This document shows, one piece after another, positions 12,591 through 22,103 of a DNA stretch of 64,000 bases. Made by a program: the position numbers and the translations under genes. Origin of the DNA: Drosophila pseudoobscura. Lineage: Eukaryota > Arthropoda > Insecta > Diptera > Drosophilidae. The stretch is from assembly GCF_009870125.1 (NCBI RefSeq), contig NC_046681.1:21961001-22025000 (forward strand), read 5' to 3'. Numbering within the stretch: position 1 is the stretch's first letter; each line of letters begins with the position of its first letter. The notes under the pieces were generated by a model. It was not told where the DNA came from and made no database searches. It was given only the letters and a program-made list of their open reading frames with translations.

Positions 12591-13517
12591 CTAGAGAAAG
12601 TAATCCGGACGGGGCTTGATCTTGGCCGGGCAGGCGCGAGACTTCTCCGGAGCCGGATGGAAGATCACAAAGTCGCGATTCAGGTGCTCGTCCAGCTTGA
12701 GAATGGAGGCCACGTTGCCGCAGCGATAGCAGTAGTTTGGGGCCGACCAGACGGTGAGGACGGACTGGTCGAAGTGCCACTTGTAGCCCTCCATGACCAG
12801 CTGATGGGCGCGGCAGATCATGTCGAGGCCGTTCGCGTGGTTGAACTCGACCACGACGTCGTGGCCGAAGAGGTAGCCGGCGCCGCGGGGCGAGACACTC
12901 CATCCGATCTGGTCCTCGGGATCGCTCCACAGGAGGTCGCACATGCTGCCGTCGTGGGGTATCTCCATTTTGCGATCGATTAACCGCAGCTGATCGAGGG
13001 TCGTGATGGAGGGCGACAGACCGCCGTGGATGCAGAATATCTTGCCGTCGATGATGGCCGACAGGCTGAGGTAGTCGAAGACGTCCGTGCAGTAGTGCCA
13101 CACGGACGCGGAGCCGTACTTCTGCAGGCACTCGTCGTAGAACCCGTAGACCTCCGAGATCTGGCGGCTCTCGTGGTTGCCGCGTATCAGAGTGATGCGA
13201 TCCGGATAGCGCACCTTGAGGGCCAGCAGCAGCTGGATGGTCTCCACGCTGTGGTAGCCCCGGTCCACAAAGTCGCCCAGGAACAGATAGTTCTTGGCGG
13301 GCACATCGCCGCCCACGCGAAACAGCTCCAACACGTCGTAGAACTGGCCGTGCACGTCGCCGGCCACAGCCACCGGCGTGTCCACCTGCTGCACGTTCGA
13401 CTCCTCGACGAGTATCTCGCGCGCCTGGCGGCACAGGGCCCGCACCTCGCTCTCCTTGAGGCATTCGCAGCGCTTCAGCTGGTCGATCTGGCGATCCAAG
13501 TCGGACATGGCGGACAT
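12591..13517 (-). CDS. PP4-like serine/threonine protein phosphatase catalytic subunit
   Basis: A 308-residue metal-dependent protein phosphatase of the PP2A/PP4/PP6 family, the same length as PP4C. All catalytic motifs are present: GDVHGQ (53-58), GDFVDRG (81-87), GNHE (113-116), His164 in HGGLSP and His238 in RAHQ. Metal ligands D54, H56, D82, N114, H164 and H238 follow PP4 numbering. [11 protein letters not shown] is also intact. The C-terminus PDYFL ends in the leucine that is carboxymethylated in this family. The N-terminus ([14 protein letters not shown]) is clearly PP4 type, but many positions differ from canonical PP4, so this is a paralogue; D. melanogaster CG11597 is the type I have in mind, from memory. 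The start at 13517 was chosen because a GTAAGA...TGCAG intron (about 13,530-13,587) interrupts the leader just upstream. A polyadenylation signal (TTTATT on the plus strand) lies at 12480-12485. Confidence 0.93.
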   Translation of the reverse strand: MSAMSDLDRQIDQLKRCECLKESEVRALCRQAREILVEESNVQQVDTPVAVAGDVHGQFYDVLELFRVGGDVPAKNYLFLGDFVDRGYHSVETIQLLLALKVRYPDRITLIRGNHESRQISEVYGFYDECLQKYGSASVWHYCTDVFDYLSLSAIIDGKIFCIHGGLSPSITTLDQLRLIDRKMEIPHDGSMCDLLWSDPEDQIGWSVSPRGAGYLFGHDVVVEFNHANGLDMICRAHQLVMEGYKWHFDQSVLTVWSAPNYCYRCGNVASILKLDEHLNRDFVIFHPAPEKSRACPAKIKPRPDYFL

Positions 13518-13529
13518 TGTATTGTCGTC

Positions 13530-13587
13530 TGCAGTGGCAGAGGGAGGGGGAGTTAAGAATGCCGTGGAAATGTGGTGTGTCTTACCG
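13530..13587 (-). other. Probable 5'UTR intron of the PP4-like gene
   Basis: On the minus strand, CCG is followed by GTAAGACAC and the stretch ends with a pyrimidine-rich CTGCCACTGCAG, 12 bases before the ATG. Without splicing the frame stays open upstream, but that part has no family similarity. Confidence 0.6.
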
Positions 13588-13700
13588 GAGTGACTGTTAA
13601 CTGATTCCAGGGGTTGCTCGTAGCTATTTTCCCGCACAATTCGTTGGATTTTCTTCAATTGTTGCACCTCGTGGCTTGTTCCGCGTGCATCAAGTATCGG

Positions 13701-13790
13701 CTAACGAGTATCGTGCATCGTGTATCGTGTAGCGAGTATCGTGTATCGTGTAGCGAGTATCGTGTATCGAGTAACGAGTATCGAGTAACT
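13701..13790. repeat. 21-bp tandem repeat (GTATCGTGTA type)
   Basis: Imperfect units built from CGAGTATCGTGTATCGTGTAG are repeated about four times just upstream of the PP4-like gene's 5' end. The period is close to 21 with 12-base sub-repeats. It sits where the promoter of that gene should lie. Confidence 0.85.
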
Positions 13791-15540
13791 TCTGTGCTCT
13801 CGATCACCCACCACACTACGAAAGCGTCCCACGATGGGCTACCAGTTTGAGTACCCCAGGGACTTTGGCTCTGGCTCTGACTCTGACTCTGGCGTTCGGC
13901 TACTGAGAGAGCGCAGAGAGAACGCATCTTTGCATGTATTGGTATAAACGCCATATCCCAGCAAACCACGAAACGTGCCGCCTTTGGCGATAGTTCCGCA
14001 AAATGCTCGCAAACGAGCTCAAAAGCCAGCAAAAATGAGTCGGGCTACGGGATCGAAAAAAAAATATTTTTTTTGATCAAAAGCGACTCCAAAAATGATA
14101 TCGCAAAAGGCTCGCTAAAGATCCATTTTTGAGCTATCGAAAATGCAATTTTCACTGACACAAACTGAGCGATTTTCTTATCGTTTTCGGATGCTAATTC
14201 GATAGTTTTACACGTCTGAGTTTCGCTCAACTCTCGTTTATGAAGTATCTATCACATTTTTATTATATGCGGGCCCCAAAGCGAGCGTTTTGTCGGTTAA
14301 AGTCTCGCCTTTGTGACCGTTTGGTTTGCTGGGATGTTTCCACAAAAATATGTATGTGTTTTCAGAGATCTGATGCTGTTTTCTGCACATTTGAATGTAT
14401 GAGTGGGTGAAAGTTGGGTTCTTGTTTTGCCATTCGCGGAATGAATGATGGAATGCATTTAACCCAAAAGATATTTCGATGGCGGATGCACATCATTTGC
14501 GTCAGTCGCTGGATGACGTCCTTTAAAGCCCCCACCCCCTGAAAAGGAGGTGTCGGCAGCAGATAGCGATACTTCCACACGCGGCAGATAGCACTCCTCC
14601 TCCTCTTCCTCCTCCTCCTCCTCCTCCTCCTCGTGCTTACGCATTCATCAAAACCCCAGAGGCCCAGAGGCTGCCACATGAGGCTGCGACCAGAGTCAGG
14701 GCTATAATATTTAATTTAAAATTGTATCCCCAGGCATTTGGCGGAGCCAAGCGAGCGTCAAATGAAAAACTGTCACACTTTACCAGCTTCTGCCTGCCCC
14801 CGTGGCAGTGGCTTATAAGCTGTCTCTCCGTCTCTCTGTAACCCCAGAAAAAACCTCTCCCCAAGTCGCTCTAAATCAAATTCCAGGCAGGAGACGATTT
14901 TTGTGGATTTGTGGATCCCCAGAAAGGGGGCAGGCCCCTCTCCACAGAGCCCTTGAAGGTGTGCCACACTTGGAGATACACTTGTCCTCATGTCTTCTAG
15001 TCCTTGGCTGTAATTAATGCAAATTCAATTAAGAACAAAGCACAGAGGGCTGGCACGTGCTGCTCAATCATAATTTAAAATTTGGAGACCCAAAACAGCG
15101 TTAGACAATGCAATTAGGAGCCTGTGTGTGGTGCTCCTTTGTTAATTGAAAATTAAATCAGTTGCCCATAATTCATTTACTCGAATTTTCCAGCTTAAAC
15201 GAGAGCCAAGGCCCCCGCCCACCGCCCCGCCACGCCCCCCGCGTTGATATCATTAACGCCTTCTCGAATTGATGAAATATTTGCCTGTATTCCGATGTGC
15301 AAATATGGCCAATGATTCCACTGATTAATAAATTATTCTTTATTAAACAGCGCCAGGCGACAAAGCACTGGAAATCCGACACACGAGAGAAAAAAAAAAA
15401 TATCAATTAATTTGCAATTAATCACAGAATCAGGGATTCATTACACGAGTCAAAAATAACATTGACATCGGCTATAAAGTTCAATCAAAGAAAACATAGC
15501 TTTAAATTTCGTAGAGGCGGCCAATATTTTCGAGTAAATT
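13791..15540. other. Non-coding spacer
   Basis: No gene is visible. A (CTC)n run near 14,595-14,634 would encode polyglutamate on the minus strand, but the surrounding frame has no protein features. Confidence 0.55.
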
Positions 15541-15546
15541 TCAGTT
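15541..15546 (+). promoter_or_regulatory. Initiator of the first MSP gene
   Basis: TCAGTTCTC, a TCAGTY initiator match, lies 79 bases before the start codon. The same nine bases occur just before the start codon of the second MSP gene, at 20312, which suggests the duplicates kept part of their promoter. Confidence 0.4.
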
Positions 15547-15619
15547 CTCGTAGAGAACACAACCAGGAAACATCCGTTTCGAGCAAAACACACAAAGGGA
15601 GAGAGCACAGAGCAACGAG

Positions 15620-16309
15620 ATGGAGCCATTAGTCACCATTCCACAGATTCTGGTCTTCAATGCCCCGTACAATCGCCTCCAGAGCCGGGAGATGACGCTG
15701 ATCAACAACACGGAGCAGGTGCTGATGTTCAAGCTGAAGACGAACAACGCCCAGCACTACGTCGTGAAGCCCACCGTCGGCCTGGTGGAGCCCTACAGCA
15801 CCTCGAAGGTCCTCATCAGCCTGTGCCGCTTCGACTTCCAGCCGCGCACTTGCTATCAGCATCGGTTCATCGTCGAGACCTTCTACATCCCGGTCGACGG
15901 GCTTCAACAGTGCGATCGCGAGGCCCCCAAGGCCTTCTTCAAGCGGACTCCCCGCTCAGATATGGGCGTGGTCCGTATACGCGTTCGCCTGGAGGCCACT
16001 CCAGCGTTGCCACCGAAAGAGCGACTCGCAGATGTCCCAGCCCAAGCCGTGGCGGAGCCGCTCCTGGGGAAGCAGCCTGCTCTGGAGGAGCCGCAGAAGG
16101 CCAAGCGCATCCGCGGGCCACGTTCTTGGTTCTTGTGGACTCTTTTAATCCTGGCTTTTGTCGTGGCAGGTGAGAGGTTGCTTCTTTACTCCCCAGCAGA
16201 GGCTTCAGCGTTCCCTTCAGTTCTTTTTATAGGCATCTTCCGCAACGATGACACTTCCAAGGCCTCGTCTCACAGCCCCGTCTTGGATAATGTGAATCTC
16301 TCGATTTAG
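15620..16309 (+). CDS. MSP-domain (VAP-like) tail-anchored protein
   Basis: Two exons, 15620..16169 and 16233..16309, give 208 residues. Residues about 6-128 form a major sperm protein domain. QVLMFKLKTNNAQHYVVKP (33-51) followed by VGLVEP is the conserved strand that in VAP proteins contacts FFAT-motif partners, with K40/T41 in the usual positions. A charged, proline-rich linker follows. A single membrane segment WFLWTLLILAFVVAG (170-184) runs straight into the short second exon, giving a tail-anchored ER-type topology with the MSP domain in the cytosol. No coiled coil is present, unlike true VAP. The intron is 63 nt, a multiple of three without a stop, so retention would give a 229-residue form with a disrupted tail. 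The gene is a paralogue of the MSP gene at 20321. Its function is inferred to be membrane contact-site tethering; its partners are unknown. Confidence 0.9.
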   Translation: MEPLVTIPQILVFNAPYNRLQSREMTLINNTEQVLMFKLKTNNAQHYVVKPTVGLVEPYSTSKVLISLCRFDFQPRTCYQHRFIVETFYIPVDGLQQCDREAPKAFFKRTPRSDMGVVRIRVRLEATPALPPKERLADVPAQAVAEPLLGKQPALEEPQKAKRIRGPRSWFLWTLLILAFVVAGERLLLYSPAEASAFPSVLFIGIFRNDDTSKASSHSPVLDNVNLSI

Positions 16310-17547
16310 GGGAAGCTCGGACTTGCTCTAGATATTTGGATTTCATTAATTTGTTGCTTTTTCATGCTAAATCATTGTTAAAAAATGTAAATTAAAGGGA
16401 AAAAGACGTCGAAAAAAGGTCAACATTTTGTGGAGAAAACTCGACCATCGTTGCCGGGGGGGAGGGACAAAGGCCTCCTCTTTTAGGGAAGTCCGCGGCA
16501 GGCCACCCCTGCGTTCCAGCAGCCCTCCCCCCGTGCCCCCCATAATTTGTATTTCTTTGTAGGTATTTTTCCATAAATATTAAAACTACATTGCATTCCA
16601 CACAAATCAAATAGTCGAAAAATGCCAGCACACCGGAGTGCCAAAAAGTGTAACCCGATGTTGTTGTTTTTTTTTTGGTTTTTCTGTTGCATAAATTGCC
16701 AGAACATTTGTAAATATTTTAGTTTCGTGTTCGAGGAATCCTCTGGCACTCCAGCGAATAAAACACAATATTTATTCAGCAAATATGCCATAGAATTTAT
16801 ATCACTTTCCAGGCCCACTCCAAGCCCCCGCCAGGCCCCCTCCAGCCCCCTCTCAACCGCCCCCCCGACGTACAACAAAGTTGGAGACTATTTTCCACAT
16901 TTTTGAGAGGCATTTTCGGGCACTGGCTGACAAATTGCATTTGAGGTTTTTTCACCTGGACATTAAATAAATTATCAAATGAATTGGGGAAACGAGACCC
17001 AGCCCCAAGGGGGGGGTGAGGCGGAAGCATATGGAGGAGTCCTTTGCTGTCTGCCGGCTGTCTGCTCATTTGAGTAATTTCATTATGAGTTTTAAGACTT
17101 TTAATTAATTGAAAAGTGAACAATTTTACACTCTTTTCATAACAAGCTACCGACCCGATGGGCTGCCGCCGGTCCGAGTCCGGCTTCGAGTCCGGAAGAG
17201 TGGCATAATTTCCGCACAAAACTTGATGCAAACATTTCATCTGCGATTCCGAGAGCCCCGCCTCCCGGCATTCAATTAATTTCCCAAAACGAAACGAAAG
17301 GAAGGGAAACTTTTGCCAGACGGACGGACAGACAGACAGACAGACATCCGGGATTGTTACGAACTTCGATGCTTATTTACGGCAACAACAAAAGTACGTA
17401 GTGGGCCTTGAAATGTCACTCACTGCCCCCCCCACTCCCTGCCTGTGCCGTTTCCCCAGTATATTTCCGACTCCGAGTCTAAACACAACAAATCGAATAT
17501 AATTCTCTCGAAAAAAACACAGCAGAAAAGCAGCAAAGCGCCGTAAA
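16310..17547. other. Non-coding spacer
   Basis: This is the 3' flank of the MSP gene and the 5' flank of the roadblock gene. It contains homopolymer runs and a GACA run (17,325-17,345). No gene was found in either strand. Confidence 0.6.
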
Positions 17548-17841
17548 ATGTCCGCCGAGGTGGAGGAGATGCTGAAGCGCTTCCAGGCCCTGAAGAACGT
17601 GGTGGGCATCATAGTGATCGACAACGACGGCATACCCATCAAGACCACGCTGGACAACACCCTGTCCGTGCACTATGCGGCCACGATGCAGACCCTCCGG
17701 GAGAAGGCCCGCCAGGTGGTCCTCGATCTGGACGGCACCAACGAGTTCACGGCCCTGCGGATGCGCACCCTCTACCACGAGGTGATGCTCTGCCCCAAGG
17801 ACGACTACTTTATCGTCGTCATACAGAAGCCTTGCGAATAG
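17548..17841 (+). CDS. Roadblock/LC7-type dynein light chain paralogue
   Basis: A 97-residue single-exon protein spanning a whole roadblock/LC7 domain, the same length as Drosophila roadblock. Diagnostic stretches are VEEMLKRFQ (about 5-13), VVGIIVIDNDGIPIKTTLDN (18-37), the helix LREKARQVVLDLD and the last strand DYFIVVIQKPCE. These light chains dimerise and bind the dynein intermediate chain, supporting cargo binding and axonemal or cytoplasmic transport. Differences from roadblock are spread across the protein (VHYAATMQTLREK, LYHEVMLCPKDD), so this is one of the diverged robl paralogues and not robl itself. The leader is short and A-rich. Polyadenylation signals AATAAA lie at 17905 and 17917. 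The single exon and the neighbouring genes suggest a retrocopy with a specialised, possibly testis, role; that is inference. Confidence 0.95.
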   Translation: MSAEVEEMLKRFQALKNVVGIIVIDNDGIPIKTTLDNTLSVHYAATMQTLREKARQVVLDLDGTNEFTALRMRTLYHEVMLCPKDDYFIVVIQKPCE

Positions 17842-17929
17842 CAAGCCAAAAATAGCACAAAAAAACTCAGTGAAAATCCAAAAAAAATTAAATTTACGTT
17901 CCTGAATAAAAGAAAAAATAAAACCATTT

Positions 17930-19057
17930 GGCTTTAAAGAAATTAAAGATATTTTATTAACATGTTCGGGCAGATGGGAGGGGGGTTGTGGGCGTGTGGG
18001 CGTGTCTGTAGGGCTCCTCCTCGTCATCGCATTTCAGCGGCATTAATGCCATTCGGCTGCAAATTATTTGCATTGGGAATTGGAATTGAATTGAATTGAA
18101 ATGCCATTTGTGTGTGGTGCCTGAACCCACAGCCTCGGCTCCTCCATGGAGCCCACAGCCTGGAACTCATTTACAATAAATGAAGACTGACTCACGGAGG
18201 CAGCCACCGACAGCCACCGGCAGCCACGAAACAAATGAACGTGTTTTTTTTTGCCCTTCCAGAAGCACACACGGAGGCCCCAGCCACTGTCGAGGGTTTT
18301 TGCTATTTTTCATTTAATTAAATATTTAACATGCAAAGTGCATTATGAGGCAGGAGGCACCATCCAGGGGGCGGGAGGCAGGCACATCCACCGCAGACGA
18401 TAACTGAGTAAAGTGTGTCGCAAATGGCACACAGGACGATGGCCGGGACTCACCCATCGATGGCCATCCGTCTGGTCCCTCCCCCCCTACCCCCCCTGCC
18501 CACCCTGGTGGCTCGTGATAATTCCATAAACATCAAATTGCATGAAGTGCGCTCAAGCAGAGTGCAAACTGGTTGCAAAATCAGTCACACAGGAGCCGGG
18601 ACCCATGCAGGACCCATCCTGTGGTCACTGGCAGGACCTGGTCTTGGTCCTGCTCCTCATCCAGGTCGTTGATTTGTCAGTCATGCCTGAGTGAATCTTC
18701 CAGCCATTCGCCTGCTCCAATCTGCAGGCTTGAAGGAGTTTCCTCGACTTTGGTTTGCGGGTAAAACGGAGGGCAAAACCAGGCAGTTTCTATATAAAGA
18801 GGGCTGGGGAGTCGCTTACCCTTTGAAGACCTATTTAAACCGCTTTATAGGCCTTGTTTTGACACGAATAAAAACTCAAACCATTCCCTGTTTAGGCCTT
18901 CAATTGTTTTAATTATCTTCAAAAGGTTAGACGTCCCTCCATTCTTGCCTTAAAATTTGAATTATAATCTATTTTATTTTTAAAGAATTCACAAAAAAGT
19001 TGATGCGCAAAAACCTTGATTATTTAATGATTTATGAAGTAGAGAAATTTAGCAAAA
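17930..19057. other. Non-coding spacer
   Basis: No gene is visible. The stretch includes (GAATT)-type repeats near 18,078-18,098 and short proline-rich frames that look accidental. Confidence 0.55.
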
Positions 19058-19608
19058 TTATGTTTTTAAACAGTTTCTTAAGGCACTTTTTTCTTGGTCT
19101 CTGGAATAGAGGGTTAAAGGAATTAATTTTTCGAAGGACATTTTTGTATCTTCCTGTGGGGCAGGTCTGAAGGATTGGTAGGAGCCAGTCTCAGCCTGAT
19201 TCTGCATCTGGAAAGCCTTCGAGACGGGACCCTGAGGGGGGAAGCTTCTATTGCACATATCTCTCCCATTTCTCTCCCATTTTTCTTCCATTTCTCTTCC
19301 ATTTCTCTCCCATATCTGGCCTATTCCATGCGGCTGCTATCTCGCCTCAAAGTACGATTTTATGCACTCAAATGATACATCTTTAGAGCTACAAATGCTA
19401 CCTGACGCTGTCTTGGATTTCCACTCAAAATGTGTCCAGGGAAAACGCTTGAAGCCTCCCCAAGAAGAACACACAAATTTGTGTATCAATCAATCGTTTT
19501 TTTCCACTCAAAAAAACTTTGTTTCTCTGCCAAAAAAATTCTGGACACAAAACCTACAAAAAGTCCATATATATATATTTTCTATACCCCCATTGAGGCC
19601 ACCTTTTC

Positions 19609-20094
19609 ATGCCACAAGAACCCAAGCCAAAGTCGAGCCCCGAAGGCCACCTGCCGGGGCTGCAGCAGGCCTTCCGGCACTACGAGCTGCACGGCGACGG
19701 CAAGATATCCGTGCTCCTTCTGGGGGACTGCCTGCGGGCGATGGGGGCCAATCCGCCGGAGTCGCTGGTGCAGCGGCACGTCCGCAAGCTGCAGGCGGCG
19801 TCCATCGAGCGGCTGTCCTTCGAGCTGGTGCTCGGCATCTACTTCGGGCTGGGCGAGAACTCGGGCATCGTGGCCCCCGGCCAGGCCAGGGGCAAGGCCG
19901 AGGAGTACATCTGCAGCCTGCGGTTGCTGGACGAGCAGGGCACGGGCTTCCTGCCCGCCGGGAGACTGCGCCGCCTGCTCACCGAATGCGGCGAGCCCCT
20001 GTCCGAGGAGGAGGTGGCGGGGCTCCTCAAGGACCGGGTCAACGATCAGGGCCTGGTCAACTATGTGGATCTGATGCATGCCATTCTGTCCTAG
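19609..20094 (+). CDS. EF-hand protein resembling myosin essential light chain, calcium loops degenerate
   Basis: A 161-residue single-exon protein with the four-helix-pair layout of calmodulin and myosin light chains. The first hand has the loop ELHGDGKI (about residues 26-33) followed by LGDCLRAMGANP, as in myosin essential light chain. The second half has LDEQGTGFLPAGRLRRLLTECGEPLSEEEV and a final NDQGLVNYVDLMHAIL, close to the light-chain fourth hand. None of the loops keeps the full set of acidic calcium ligands, which is normal for essential light chains that bind an IQ motif constitutively. The start MPQEPKPKSS is preceded by an AT-rich, non-coding leader. A polyadenylation signal lies at 20118-20123, only about 200 bases before the next gene. 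A calmodulin-like adaptor is the alternative reading. Confidence 0.85.
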   Translation: MPQEPKPKSSPEGHLPGLQQAFRHYELHGDGKISVLLLGDCLRAMGANPPESLVQRHVRKLQAASIERLSFELVLGIYFGLGENSGIVAPGQARGKAEEYICSLRLLDEQGTGFLPAGRLRRLLTECGEPLSEEEVAGLLKDRVNDQGLVNYVDLMHAILS

Positions 20095-20117
20095 GAAACG
20101 CCCGATAGTAGAGCTCT

Positions 20118-20123
20118 AATAAA
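20118..20123 (+). terminator. Polyadenylation signal of the EF-hand gene
   Basis: AATAAA lies 24 bases after the stop codon of the EF-hand gene, so its mRNA ends before the next gene's initiator near 20197. Confidence 0.6.
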
Positions 20124-20196
20124 TGTCCCTTCTTTGACCAATGAGGGGCTCCTCTTTTTGGGTGGCTTTGGGGGGGGAGAGGGCGGCCTGGCCTTT

Positions 20197-20202
20197 TCAG
20201 TC
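20197..20202 (+). promoter_or_regulatory. Candidate initiator of the second MSP gene
   Basis: TCAGTC is followed closely by AGACGG, a downstream-promoter-like word, 124 bases before the start codon. A second TCAGTT lies at 20312, too near the ATG for a normal leader. Confidence 0.35.
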
Positions 20203-20320
20203 AGACGGGGCACGGGGTACGAGCTGCCTGTCGAACAAAATTTGAGCCAAAATTTGCCGATTCGCTACCAAATCCGATTCCGATTCCGATTCCACTTCGG
20301 GGGGGAAATTCTCAGTTCTC

Positions 20321-21297
20321 ATGGCTAACGCGGGCAATAATCCATCGCCTAAGGACGAGGCATGTGGCGTCTACGACCTTCTGTCGGCGTCCCCGACGTG
20401 CCTAAAGTTCTGCGCTGCCGCCAATCGGAGCCAGAAGCGGACTCTGACCCTCCTGAACACCTTTCAGCAGCCGGTGATCTTCAAGATGAAGACGAATGCC
20501 GCCGACCAGTACCACGTGACGCCCTTCTTCGGCCGTATCGAGCCGTTCAGCTGCCTGGAGGTGGTCGTCCGGCTGAACGGCGAGGAGCCCAAGGCCGACT
20601 GCCAGTTTCCGCATCACTTCAGCGTCTACTCGACCATCGCCCCCGCCGCCGGGGTCCAGGGGAACAAACAGTCCATCCTGGCCATCTTCAAGGACATTCC
20701 CGTCGCCAGGCTGGCCGTGGTGCGCATCAACGTCGAGTACGAGGCCGAGCCGGCGGTGGCGGCGGCGCCGGCGCCGTCCAAGCCGCTGCGGACGGCCGCC
20801 ATGTCGGAGATCCGCAGTGCCGCCGAGCGGATGATCGCCAGCCAGGTGGTCTCCTGCGTGTCGAGCGGCAGGTACAGTGCCTCCAATGCGGCCAGTGCCG
20901 CCAACCAGAGCATCGCTCCGTGCCCGATCTGTGACCCCCTGGACTCGCCGCCGCTGAACCTTGAGACGAGCGTCCGTGTGTCCCTGAACGACATCACCAT
21001 TCCCTCAATCCTCCAGATGGTCATTGTGGGCGCAGCCCTGGCGGGAGGTAAGCACTGCCTCGCCTCCTCCTCCGTACAACCGCCTGATGCCCCTCCCCTC
21101 TAGTGCTCTTCCTCATCGTCATGGATCCCAAGAAACTGGACGGGGTCTTCAAGATGCTCCTCGGCTGCCTGAACCTGGACTCTTCGGAGATCATTCAATG
21201 CGGCAAATCGGATAACACTTCTCCTGCTTCCGCTTACGCTTCCGCTTCTGGCCCTTCAGCCACCTGCAACATGCCGGATTGTTGTCAGGGCGATTGA
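20321..21297 (+). CDS. MSP-domain (VAP-like) tail-anchored protein, second paralogue
   Basis: Exons 20321..21047 and 21104..21297 (intron 56 nt, GTAAGC...CCTCTAG) give 306 residues. The MSP domain covers about 22-142. QQPVIFKMKTNAADQYHVTP (49-68) corresponds to the FFAT-contacting strand and is clearly related to the same stretch in the gene at 15620. Next come an alanine-rich linker and a serine/alanine-rich region with CPICDP. The membrane segment LQMVIVGAALAGVLFLIVM is split by the intron exactly as in the other paralogue, phase 1 at a glycine/valine. The C-terminal tail of about 55 residues is serine-, alanine- and cysteine-rich and has no counterpart in the first paralogue. The shared intron position and phase show that the two arose by DNA duplication, with the roadblock and EF-hand genes now between them. 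Likely an ER-type tail-anchored contact-site protein; expression is unknown. Confidence 0.9.
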
Positions 21298-22020
21298 CGC
21301 AATAATCACACCTCAAATTCAATGTACTCCACCAGCCCTTGGGCCTGTCTGTCTTTTTCCTCTCCCGCCGCCCGCCCTTGGGGTCGGCTCCTGCTCTATT
21401 TGGCCTGAAAGCGGAGGCCATGGCCTTTGGCTAATTGGCGGCCGCAGTTCATTAGCGTGTGCCTCCCCCCGCTGATTAGGCAACAATGGGGATGAGGTGG
21501 GGGTGGGATAGGAGCGGGATTGGACCTGGATGGGGGGTGCATTGGAGCTGGTTTGGAGTGCATTAGCCATCCAATTGTAAATTACCTGTTCAAATGCCTT
21601 ATGGCTTCATATTTGAGGGGATTCTCCAATCTCCAATCTCTCAATCCCCAAATACGCACCCCACCGCTAAAATGTCTACAGGATAGACGTTGAGGCCTTT
21701 ATTTTGAAGCCCTAATCCCAACCAAACGTTGATCCTACCCCTAGAAAAACGACGATACGATCTCTAGATCACATTCCTAGAAAAACGACGGCGAAAAGAA
21801 GGCAAACCACGAGGGAAACGCGAGAGTGGGAGGAAATACGTCTTTAAACCACATTTCTTGAAGATTAACTAAAAAATTGGCTACTAAACCTTAAATAAAT
21901 GTAAGATTTATAATAAATTATTGTTTAGATCGAAAAAGAGTACAAAGTACAAGATTATTGATTCTGTTCTCCCGACTTTCAATCCACTTTCTGGCTTCTG
22001 CTTCCAAAAACCGCCTGTCA
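21298..22020. other. Non-coding 3' flank
   Basis: No gene is visible. There is no canonical polyadenylation signal soon after the MSP gene's stop. AATAAA words occur only near 21,895-21,915. Confidence 0.5.
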
Positions 22021-22103
22021 TATCGATAGCCCCCTATCGATAGCCCCCTATCGATAGCTTCTATCGGCTAGGCCTCTCAAATATCTATTAGGCCTTATCG
22101 ATA
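22021..22103. promoter_or_regulatory. Cluster of four TATCGATA (DRE/BEAF-type) palindromes
   Basis: TATCGATA occurs at 22021, 22035, 22049 and 22096, with a further CTATCG in between; the first three are spaced exactly 14 bases apart by GCCCCC. TATCGATA is the DREF/DRE core, and clustered CGATA words bind the boundary protein BEAF-32. The cluster sits about 720 bases after the last gene of the compact cluster and before a gene-poor stretch, which fits a domain boundary or a housekeeping promoter; no exon could be tied to it. Confidence 0.7.
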
